DNA of 11,683 nt from Anaerolineae bacterium (GTDB lineage Bacteria > Chloroflexota > Anaerolineae > Anaerolineales > Villigracilaceae). The position numbers were made by a program, and so were the translations under genes. Location: positions 1 to 11,683 of the forward strand of contig DNDO01000064.1 of NCBI GenBank assembly GCA_003484265.1, written 5' to 3'. Below, piece after piece: positions 1 to 5,513 of this stretch (positions within the stretch are counted from its first letter, which is position 1; each line of letters starts with the position of its first letter). Under the pieces are notes generated by a model, which saw only the letters and a program-made list of their open reading frames with translations, was not told the DNA's origin and did no database searches.

Positions 1-690
1 ATTTTGCTTGAACAGCTTACCGCCTCAGTCCCTGAGATGGACTGGATTCGAATCATGTATGCCTACCCGGGTTATGTAACGGACCGCCTGATCGATGTGA
101 TGGCTTCTAGCAAACAAGTGTTGCCGTATCTCGATATGCCGTTACAACATGCGCATCCCAAAACCTTGTATCGCATGAAGAGACCCTCCAATATTGATTG
201 GGTGCATAGGACACTCGGCAAGATGCGCTCTCGAATTGACAATTTAGCGATCCGCACGACTTTCATTGTCGGATACCCTGGGGAGACGGACGAAGAGTAT
301 CAAGCTTTGTACGACTTTGTAAAAGAGATTCGTTTCGACCGCGTAGGTACGTTTCAATTTTCGTTCGAGCCAGGGACGACCAGCGAGCCGCTCGGCGACC
401 CTGTCCCTGCGGAGGTGAAGCAGGAACGCTTCGAGCGCTTGATGGAACTGCAACAGGGCATCTCCATGCAGGTCAATCAATCTTATGTCGGCAAGACGCT
501 GGATGTATTGGTCGAAGGCCGTGACAAGGGCATTGCGATCGGGCGGTCTTATCGGGATGCTCCCGAGATCGACGGGCTGGTATTCATCGAGGGTGATGCA
601 AAGATCGGAGATATTGTGCCCGTAAGGATCACCGGCGCCATGGCGTACGACCTGACAGGAGCGCCCGTGTCAGAGTTGATAAAGATATAA
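1..690 (+). CDS. rimO: Ribosomal protein S12 methylthiotransferase RimO (C-terminal half, 5' truncated)
   Basis: A radical-SAM methylthiotransferase that adds a methylthio group to a conserved aspartate of ribosomal protein S12 in the cytoplasm. The gene runs in from before base 1; 229 codons and a TAA stop are visible, about half of the usual 430-450 residues, so the N-terminal domain and the CxxxCxxC cluster motif lie outside the window. The TTG at base 4 is an internal Leu codon, not a start. Visible family marks are YLDMPLQHAHPKTLYRMKRP, then RTTFIVGYPGETDEEY of the radical-SAM barrel, FSFEPGT, the VPAEVKQERFERLMELQ helix, and a TRAM domain over about the last 65 residues. RSYRDAPEIDG near the end is typical of RimO and argues against the tRNA-modifying relative MiaB. 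A hairpin terminator follows within ten bases, so this is the last gene of its transcript. I am confident of the identity. Confidence 0.95.
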   Translation: MLLEQLTASVPEMDWIRIMYAYPGYVTDRLIDVMASSKQVLPYLDMPLQHAHPKTLYRMKRPSNIDWVHRTLGKMRSRIDNLAIRTTFIVGYPGETDEEYQALYDFVKEIRFDRVGTFQFSFEPGTTSEPLGDPVPAEVKQERFERLMELQQGISMQVNQSYVGKTLDVLVEGRDKGIAIGRSYRDAPEIDGLVFIEGDAKIGDIVPVRITGAMAYDLTGAPVSELIKI

Positions 691-696
691 AAACAG

Positions 697-736
697 AAAC
701 AGCCCGCCCCTGAGAAGGAGGCGGGCTGTTTTTTTT
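697..736 (+). terminator. Rho-independent terminator after rimO, possibly bidirectional
   Basis: AAACAGCCCGCC (697-708) pairs perfectly with GGCGGGCTGTTT (720-731), giving a 12-bp GC-rich stem with an 11-base loop. The stem runs into a T tract ending at 736. It starts seven bases after the rimO stop. Read on the other strand, the stem is followed by GTTTCTGTTTTTATA, which is also T-rich. The same hairpin could therefore end the minus-strand transcript whose last gene stops at 791. Its position between two convergent units supports this double use, which is inferred. Confidence 0.9.
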
Positions 737-790
737 ATTGACTTCCATATGCCTTGGTAAATAGCACTCAGGCTACTCGATCAAATCTAG

Positions 791-1297
791 TTAAGAAGCT
801 CTTGCGAACGCTGTCGCCAGCAGGATCAGGATGGAGAGTCCGAAGTTGATTCGTAAGAGCCTTGATTCGCGTTTTTGCAGTTGGATGATCTTCTCTTCAT
901 CGGCATCCTTTCTATTCATTAACGTCCTGCGGATGGCGGGGAAGATCTCCCAGGTTTGGACGGCGGCGGCGACCACCATGAAAATGCCAAGTATATGCTT
1001 TGCCAGGATCGCCATTGACCATTGTGTGCTGGTGGAAACGAATCCATCGTAATGCGGATTGACGCTCATTTGGAACAAACCAGTTAATAACAACAGACTC
1101 ATACTGAACCACGCGATTGGCTCCAGCCTTTTTTGCATGGCGTTTATCAGCGCGAGATGGTCAACGGGTTTAAGAGTTGCCTTCGCAGCAGGCAGGAATA
1201 ATATGGATATTGCAACGATACTGCCTATCCATGCGACGGTGGCGAGTAGATGCAACCAGTAGGTGAGAGCCAGCGCCCAGGTTGGGGGAGGGGTCAT
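791..1297 (-). CDS. CopD-like four-helix integral membrane protein
   Basis: A 168-residue very hydrophobic protein with four predicted membrane helices at about residues 9-34, 61-77, 93-113 and 149-165, and a charged cytoplasmic-type loop (about 124-146) before the last helix. The first helix reads WLHLLATVAWIGSIV, which resembles the CopD/copper-resistance-D family and related haem-binding membrane proteins. His16 in helix 1 and His101 (AKHILG) in helix 3 are the obvious candidate metal or haem ligands, but this is inference. No copper chaperone, CopC or oxidase gene lies nearby, so a copper role is unproven. Its ATG overlaps the stop of the upstream TPR-like gene by four bases (ATGA), which fixes the start and suggests translational coupling. 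It is the last gene of the minus-strand series. The family call is moderate and the function unknown. Confidence 0.7.
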   Translation of the reverse strand: MTPPPTWALALTYWLHLLATVAWIGSIVAISILFLPAAKATLKPVDHLALINAMQKRLEPIAWFSMSLLLLTGLFQMSVNPHYDGFVSTSTQWSMAILAKHILGIFMVVAAAVQTWEIFPAIRRTLMNRKDADEEKIIQLQKRESRLLRINFGLSILILLATAFARAS

Positions 1298-2337
1298 GGG
1301 ATGGGTGGTGTAACGGGTGTATCTGTTGGAATGACTGGAATGGTAGGCGCGCCGCCATCGAGTGTCGGTGTGGGGGTGAACAACAGAGACGGGTCAGGGG
1401 TAGCAGTTGGCGGATTACAAATAGGGAAAGCTATTGCGTAATTCTGGCTTGCGACTTGGTCCAACGGAGCGATACTTTGAGCATTATCGTATTGCACGAC
1501 CGCGTCGCAAAATTTATCCTGTCCGAAAAATTGATCGCCATACCGCATGGACGCGATCCGGTATCGGTCAGACGCGGTCATCGTGCCGTCCCAGAGTGTG
1601 GGCCAACCGGCATATACCTGATTGAAATAGAAAAGAGTTTGTTCCCAATTCAATTCCCAGAAAGATGCGCCGAGGATGTAAAAACGCGCGCCTTCGCGGA
1701 TGCCGTTTGCGTTGTTATCCAAAATCCCGAAACGTTCTGCCAGCGTAAGGTAATAAATACCGCCTTCAAGATTACCGTGTTTGACGATCAGGTCATATCC
1801 ATTATTGCGCAGGGCAAAATAATACATACCGTCCACTTGCGAGGTTTGATAGGTCGGGTCGAGTTTGCGTAATTCGTCGAGCGCGCCGAGAGTCCCGGGC
1901 CAATCCTGTGCGGCGGTAAGTTGTTGCGCGCGCGTGAAGGCTTCCTGGGCGCCGCTGAAGTCGGGGGTGGGAACGGGCGAAGGCGTAACCGTGGGAGTCG
2001 GCACATTCATGATGACCAGCACCTCGGTCAGTTTTTCCTTAGCGCCGGGGAAGGTCGGGTCGTTCTCGATGATCCATTCCAATCGTTGTTTTGCGATCTC
2101 GTATCTTCCGAACTGAATGTCCACGAGCGTGTTCTGGAACTGTTCGCCGAGCTGCTGGTTCATTGCCTGCGCACGCGTATCCTTGCGGACACCAATGCCA
2201 GATTGGTATCCGGCGAAAATAGCGATCACCAATAAAACGATCAGTATCAATGCGTTGAACAGAAATGAGCGTCCGCGTTTGGTTTTGGTAATTGTTTTAT
2301 TCGGCTGTGTGCTTTCAGAATTATTATTTTGAATCAT
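1294..2337 (-). CDS. Membrane-anchored TPR-like protein with Thr/Pro-rich linkers
   Basis: A 347-residue protein of unknown function. Residues 1-24 are polar and basic (KTKRGR just before the helix), residues 25-43 form one hydrophobic segment, and the rest is probably outside the membrane (N-in, C-out). The exterior part has TPR-like helical pairs, for example residues 66-95 (a FGRYEIAKQRLEWIIENDP block) and 128-162 (AQQLTAAQDWPGTLGALDELRKLDP). A Thr/Pro linker at about 112-125 separates these, and a long Thr/Pro-rich tail covers 299-347. Two cysteines, C267 and C297, could form an extracellular disulfide. Such linkers are common in exported proteins of Anaerolineae. The TPR part suggests protein-protein contacts at the envelope. 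There is no ribosome binding site at the normal distance; a strong -10 box lies seven bases before the ATG. The gene overlaps the downstream CopD-like gene by four bases. No enzyme motif is seen. Confidence 0.8.
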   Translation of the reverse strand: MIQNNNSESTQPNKTITKTKRGRSFLFNALILIVLLVIAIFAGYQSGIGVRKDTRAQAMNQQLGEQFQNTLVDIQFGRYEIAKQRLEWIIENDPTFPGAKEKLTEVLVIMNVPTPTVTPSPVPTPDFSGAQEAFTRAQQLTAAQDWPGTLGALDELRKLDPTYQTSQVDGMYYFALRNNGYDLIVKHGNLEGGIYYLTLAERFGILDNNANGIREGARFYILGASFWELNWEQTLFYFNQVYAGWPTLWDGTMTASDRYRIASMRYGDQFFGQDKFCDAVVQYDNAQSIAPLDQVASQNYAIAFPICNPPTATPDPSLLFTPTPTLDGGAPTIPVIPTDTPVTPPIP

Positions 2338-2344
2338 GGGCGGT

Positions 2345-2353
2345 ATTATAACA
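2345..2353 (-). promoter_or_regulatory. Extended -10 promoter for the TPR-like gene, probable leaderless start
   Basis: On the minus strand the gap after murJ reads TGTTATAAT followed by ACCGCCC and then ATG. This is a perfect extended -10 element (TGnTATAAT) ending seven bases before the start codon, so transcription would begin at or very near the A of ATG. No good -35 hexamer is visible, as is usual for extended -10 promoters. The only purine-rich AAGGA lies about 18 bases before the ATG, too far to act as a Shine-Dalgarno sequence. It would give the TPR-like and CopD-like genes their own transcript. Confidence 0.6.
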
Positions 2354-2363
2354 GTCCTTACTT

Positions 2364-3884
2364 TTAGAGTTTTAAGAGCAATTTAATTTCAGACCATATG
2401 ATGGGCAGTGCGACGAGTCCCCCGATGACCATTCCCAGCAGAGCGGTCACCACTGCGGACCCGGGAACGATCACTGCCAGGCTATAGGCTGTTACACCTC
2501 CGATCAGCGCAGCGACTACACCCTTGGCGACCGCGCTCCACACGATGATCGGTTCATGCATCCGTTTGGATAGCCAACCGAAGAGGATAATGGCTTCGAT
2601 CAATAGTGCAATCTCGGCGAATGCAATGATCGGCGCGCCAATGGTTTTGAAATAGGTGATCCCGATAACTCCGATGCCGATGAACAAAGCCAGCCTTAAG
2701 ATGACGGCATACAACGGGAACATCGGTTCCTTGCGTGCATAGAATGAGCGCGCCGCGATCTCCTGGATGGAGAACCCGGTCAACGTTAGGAGATAAGCGC
2801 GTGTTGTCCATGTGATGAGCGTGGATGTGGCTTCATCAAAGCCGAAGACTGCGCGCACGAGCGGGTTGATCCCCGCTGCCATCACAGCGGCAACAGGGAT
2901 GGTCAAAGCGATCAAAACCCGAAGGGACTTTTCAATGGCTAAACGGAATTCATGCCATTCTTCGCGGGCGGCAAACTCGGCAAGCGTGGGGAGCATGGCG
3001 GTTGCGATGGCAGTCCCGAGCAAGGTCTCGGGTACCTGCATGATCATCCAGCCGAACGTGAGCGAAGTCACCGCGCCGACCTGGTCGAGTCGTGAGGCGA
3101 GGTTGTCGCGTGCGATGACGATCAATTGAATCCCGAACATTGTCACCAGGCGCGGACCGAGCAGTTTAAGCGCCGAGATCAAGCCTGTGTGACGAAGGTC
3201 GAGCGCGGGGGTCCACCTGAACCCGTATTTGAAAAGCGCAGGGACCTGCACAAGCAAGTGCATTGCCGCGCCAATGATGACGCCGTAGACCAACCCATAA
3301 ATCCCAAAGCGCGGAACGAGATAGACCGCGCCAAAGATCTGCCCGACGTTGTACATGGTCGGCGCAAGCGCGGGGAGGAGGAAATGCTGGTTGGCTTGCA
3401 GGCTTGCCATTACGAGTCCGCTGATCGAAAAGATGATCGTGCCGACGAGGTTCAATCGCATGAGGTCGGCAAGCAATTGCTGCTGCTCCGCACCAAAGCC
3501 GGGAGCGATGCCAATTTCGGCGTTCACGATCTCCTCTGCGAAAATGAAGATGATGACGGCAAATGTGCCTGTCACAACGAACGCAAGGTTGGCAACCCGC
3601 GAGAACAGGTCCCATGCGGCGGCGCGTCCCTTCGTTGTAAGATATTCGCTCATCAACGGGATGAACGCCATCGCTAAAGCTCCTCCCGAGATCAATGCGA
3701 ATAACACATCGGGCAAATTGTTCGCCGCGTTGAACGTGTCGAGCAGTTCAACCGAGTCCGCATATTGGCGCGAGACGATCCCCACACGAACGAACGCCAG
3801 TATTTTGTCTATGAAAAAAAAGAACGCGATCCGGATCGATGTGCGCGCGAGGAAGGTTAATTTATTATTGTTTTCACGGGACAT
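2364..3884 (-). CDS. murJ: Probable lipid II flippase MurJ (MviN family)
   Basis: A 506-residue polytopic inner-membrane protein of the MOP exporter superfamily that moves lipid-linked peptidoglycan precursor (lipid II) across the cytoplasmic membrane. The length matches the family (about 500-530 residues, 14 helices). The N-terminal part holds the family signature DKILAFVRVGIVSRQYADS, then DTFNAANNLPDVLFALISGGALAMAFIPLMSEYL, close to the usual GALSAAFIPVFSEY block. The middle has an IARDNLASRL segment and a PETLLGTAIATAMLPTLAE segment, as in MurJ. The start is the ATG 11 bases inside the 3' end of the upstream lipoprotein gene. No Shine-Dalgarno sequence precedes it (the bases are CGCCTCCCT), so translation probably depends on coupling. 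A run of eight T in the coding strand encodes part of F21-F24. The family call is firm; lipid II as substrate is taken from the family. Confidence 0.92.
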   Translation of the reverse strand: MSRENNNKLTFLARTSIRIAFFFFIDKILAFVRVGIVSRQYADSVELLDTFNAANNLPDVLFALISGGALAMAFIPLMSEYLTTKGRAAAWDLFSRVANLAFVVTGTFAVIIFIFAEEIVNAEIGIAPGFGAEQQQLLADLMRLNLVGTIIFSISGLVMASLQANQHFLLPALAPTMYNVGQIFGAVYLVPRFGIYGLVYGVIIGAAMHLLVQVPALFKYGFRWTPALDLRHTGLISALKLLGPRLVTMFGIQLIVIARDNLASRLDQVGAVTSLTFGWMIMQVPETLLGTAIATAMLPTLAEFAAREEWHEFRLAIEKSLRVLIALTIPVAAVMAAGINPLVRAVFGFDEATSTLITWTTRAYLLTLTGFSIQEIAARSFYARKEPMFPLYAVILRLALFIGIGVIGITYFKTIGAPIIAFAEIALLIEAIILFGWLSKRMHEPIIVWSAVAKGVVAALIGGVTAYSLAVIVPGSAVVTALLGMVIGGLVALPIIWSEIKLLLKL

Positions 3885-4353
3885 AGGGAGGCGTATCCAT
3901 CACAAGGTATTTTCCAGCAGGGGTTTTCTTAACCCTGAATTCGAACTGGGTCACGGGCGGCATCTCCGACTCGCTCGCCCCGCAGCATGGACCGAGAACG
4001 AATAAACTCCCGTCAGGGTTGGTGAATTCTACTTGAAAAATAAAGATGTCAGTTTTTGATTCCATAAATGAGACCTCACCGACCTCAAGGCATTGTAAAA
4101 GTTGATTCCCGCATACCCAACTCCACAATGCAATTCTATTGTTTGGGTCAATTTCCGGGTTGAAGACCTGCAATTGGTCATACTCGCCCCCATACAAAGG
4201 AACGGCCTCGCTGAATTTTTCCATGTTTAATAATGTCAAAAATTCAACAAGGGTTGTCCTTGCATTGTCTATGTCTGACGATTTGATATCAGGCAGACCC
4301 TTGCAATTTGAAACCAGGAACACTGTAATCAGGATGATGAATAATCGTTTCAT
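3874..4353 (-). CDS. Small putative lipoprotein, unknown function
   Basis: A 159-residue protein that I do not recognise. The N-terminus is a short export signal: MKR, a hydrophobic stretch to V14, then S15-N16-C17. C17 is placed like a lipoprotein acylation cysteine, but Asn at position -1 is not the usual Gly/Ala/Ser, so acylation is uncertain. The mature part starts with a helix (DIDNARTTLVEFLTLLNMEKFSEAVPLYGG) that resembles the first helices of NTF2-like/DUF4878-type lipoproteins; this is only a resemblance. Four further cysteines, C81, C88, C123 and C124, could form disulfides. The start ATG shares one base with the upstream SDR stop (TAATG) and the end overlaps murJ by 11 bases, so it is embedded in the operon. 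By eye, the first part of the gene is more AT-rich than its neighbours, which may mean weaker constraint or later acquisition. Confidence 0.7.
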   Translation of the reverse strand: MKRLFIILITVFLVSNCKGLPDIKSSDIDNARTTLVEFLTLLNMEKFSEAVPLYGGEYDQLQVFNPEIDPNNRIALWSWVCGNQLLQCLEVGEVSFMESKTDIFIFQVEFTNPDGSLFVLGPCCGASESEMPPVTQFEFRVKKTPAGKYLVMDTPPYVP

Positions 4354-5144
4354 TAGAATGTACTCTTTACAATGCCTCCATCCACGTTCAGCATGGCGCC
4401 GGTTATATACGAAGCGGCGGGTGAGACGAGAAAAGCAGCCGCATTCGCAAATTCCTCCGGACGGCCCATGCGTCTTAATGGGATGTCAGCAGTTTGTTTC
4501 GCGAATTCTTCTGCCACGGTTGTTTTGTTGTTTTTGGCGCGAAACTCCATCAGTTGGTCCACGCGTTCTGTGACAGTCCAACCAGGCAGAATGGAATTAA
4601 AACGAATATTGTCCCTTCCAAGTTCCATCGCAAGCGATTTTGTCAGGCCAATGGTCGCCAGGCGAATGCTATTCGATAAAACAAGATTGTCCATGGGCTG
4701 TTTGACGACATACGATGTGACTGTTAGCACGCTGGGCGCATCAGATTTCCGAAGATGAGGCAATGCTGCACGGATCAATCGAACATGACTTGTGAAAGAC
4801 GTATCCAGAGCAACTTGCCATGCTTCTTCATCGAAAGACTCGAATGCTCCTGCCGGAGGTCCGCCAGTATTAGTAATAAGGATATCCAACCCTCCAAGGG
4901 ATTTAACTGCCTGTAATACCAATTTTTCAGGCATGGTCGCTTCCGCCGCGTCGCCCGGCAGACCGTAGACCTGAGCGCCTGTTTCTTCGGATATTTTCTC
5001 CGCCGCTGCATTGGTATTCACCTCATCACGCCCATTAATCGCAACTTTGCACCCCTCCTGTGCAAGAAGTAGCGCTGCGGCATACCCAAGTCCGCGCGAG
5101 GAGCCCGTGACGAGTGCGCGTTTGTTCTTAAGTCCCAGGTCCAT
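4353..5144 (-). CDS. SDR-family protein with Ser/Arg in place of the catalytic Tyr/Lys
   Basis: A 263-residue Rossmann-fold protein of the short-chain dehydrogenase/reductase family, cytoplasmic, FabG-like in length and layout. Cofactor motif TGSSRGLG is at residues 13-20; the usual NNAG is NTGG (92-95); the C-terminal PGW and DGG blocks (187-189, 255-257) are intact. In classical SDRs the active-site Ser is followed 13 residues later by Tyr and four after that by Lys. Here S144 is present, but position 157 is Ser and 161 is Arg (KQPMDNLVLSNSIR). I recall a widespread SDR subgroup with the same LSN..R block, so this is probably a lineage trait, not decay. The substrate is unknown, and a classical Tyr-dependent reductase mechanism is unlikely. 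The start is supported by a good AAGGAG site. The gene lies 39 bases downstream of the DUF503 gene and shares one base with the lipoprotein gene. Confidence 0.85.
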   Translation of the reverse strand: MDLGLKNKRALVTGSSRGLGYAAALLLAQEGCKVAINGRDEVNTNAAAEKISEETGAQVYGLPGDAAEATMPEKLVLQAVKSLGGLDILITNTGGPPAGAFESFDEEAWQVALDTSFTSHVRLIRAALPHLRKSDAPSVLTVTSYVVKQPMDNLVLSNSIRLATIGLTKSLAMELGRDNIRFNSILPGWTVTERVDQLMEFRAKNNKTTVAEEFAKQTADIPLRRMGRPEEFANAAAFLVSPAASYITGAMLNVDGGIVKSTF

Positions 5145-5149
5145 GTATT

Positions 5150-5158
5150 CTCCTTCTT
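5150..5158 (-). promoter_or_regulatory. Shine-Dalgarno site for the SDR gene at 4353-5144
   Basis: On the minus strand AAGAAGGAGA precedes GTATTC-region bases and the ATG, with AAGGAG about six to seven bases from the start. It is the strongest ribosome binding site on the minus strand of the window, contrasts with the SD-less neighbours, and fixes the start of the SDR gene. It lies just after the repeat hairpin at 5162-5183. Confidence 0.7.
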
Positions 5159-5161
5159 ATT

Positions 5162-5183
5162 CGTCGCTGCCATCGCAATGACG
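5162..5183 (-). repeat. Short GTCATTGCGA-type repeat forming a hairpin
   Basis: Directly after the TAA of the DUF503 gene, the minus strand reads CGTCATTGC, loop GATG, GCAGCGACG. The arms pair at eight of nine positions (one a G-U wobble, one A-C mismatch) around a four-base loop. The CGTCATTG start is shared with the larger repeat at 6844-6948. No T run follows, so it is unlikely to be a terminator. It fills most of the 39-base gap before the SDR gene and could act as an RNA-stability or processing element between the two coding regions. That GTCATTGCGAG-type palindromes are dispersed in many bacterial genomes is from memory. Confidence 0.6.
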
Positions 5184-5465
5184 TTAGATTAGTTCGATCT
5201 TCGTATCCCACACGTCCCCATCCGTCCAGTGACCTTCAACCCATCTTGATACATTTCCCAACGCGGATTGTAAAAAGGCACTGTCGTTCCCGATCATCAC
5301 ACAGCCGATGATCGATTCATCCCATTTATCCTGTAATCCTATCTCCGCCACGGAGATGTTGAACTCGCGGCGCAAACGGGATATGAGCGGCTTGATCCGA
5401 CCGCGTTTCTCTTTGAGCGAGGCACAGGCTGGGATATGGAGGTGAATGGTAAGAGTAGCAAGCAT
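5184..5465 (-). CDS. DUF503 family (YlxP-like) small protein
   Basis: A 93-residue cytoplasmic protein matching the DUF503 family in length and pattern: a first strand (MLATLTIHLHIP), SLKEKRGRIKPLISRLRREFNISVAEIG with its conserved LKEKR helix, then QDKWDESIIGCVMIGND. The family's best-known member, YlxP of Bacillus, is encoded among translation-initiation and ribosome-maturation genes, so a ribosome- or RNA-related role is often assumed; the molecular function is not established. Here it is the first gene of the minus-strand series, divergent from folC. No Shine-Dalgarno sequence precedes the ATG (bases are CATAATAAAAT), so the start rests on family alignment. A repeat hairpin begins right after the stop. 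Confidence 0.88.
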   Translation of the reverse strand: MLATLTIHLHIPACASLKEKRGRIKPLISRLRREFNISVAEIGLQDKWDESIIGCVMIGNDSAFLQSALGNVSRWVEGHWTDGDVWDTKIELI

Positions 5466-5470
5466 ATTTT

Positions 5471-5476
5471 ATTATG
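5471..5476 (-). promoter_or_regulatory. Weak candidate -10 box for the DUF503 gene
   Basis: The minus strand has CATAAT, five of six bases of TATAAT, five bases before the DUF503 ATG, again with no ribosome binding site between. I could not find a convincing -35 element at 16-18 bases. It would fit a leaderless start like those of folC and the TPR-like gene, but the A/T-rich context makes chance matches likely. Confidence 0.3.
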
Positions 5477-5497
5477 ATTTACGAAATACCATTTACG
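5477..5497. repeat. Direct repeat ATTTACG x2, 14-base period, in the divergent promoter region
   Basis: ATTTACG occurs at 5477-5483 and again at 5491-5497, that is, with a 14-base period and a 7-base spacer, in the 48-base gap between the DUF503 gene and folC. The first copy contains the proposed folC -35 hexamer (5478-5483). It could be a regulator site or a chance/degenerate repeat; the sequence alone does not decide. Confidence 0.45.
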
Positions 5498-5506
5498 TTT
5501 TACAAT
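5478..5506 (+). promoter_or_regulatory. Candidate sigma-70 type promoter of folC, probable leaderless start
   Basis: TTTACG (5478-5483, four of six to TTGACA) and TACAAT (5501-5506, five of six to TATAAT) are separated by exactly 17 bases. TACAAT ends seven bases before the folC ATG, with CCCTCGC between and no Shine-Dalgarno sequence. Transcription would then start at or next to the A of the ATG. The spacing is the same seven bases as at the TPR-like gene. Confidence 0.55.
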
Positions 5507-5513
5507 CCCTCGC

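Noticed and set aside
764..781. AGCACTC followed by a CTACTCG-like segment, recalling half of a CIRCE heat-shock operator
   Set aside because: The inverted partner GAGTGCT is absent and the site lies between two convergent gene ends, far from lon.
1282..1872. Plus-strand open frame of 196 codons across the TPR-like gene
   Set aside because: It is the mirror of the Thr/Pro-rich coding region; the Gly/Val-rich overlapping frames here come from that low-complexity sequence.
3126..3677. Long plus-strand open frame of 183 codons opposite murJ
   Set aside because: It lies entirely antisense to a well-supported MurJ gene, has a low-complexity charged composition and no recognisable domain; it is a by-product of codon bias.
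5162..5183. Hairpin as a transcription terminator after the DUF503 gene
   Set aside because: No T tract follows on the minus strand; instead a purine-rich ribosome binding site follows, which fits read-through into the SDR gene.
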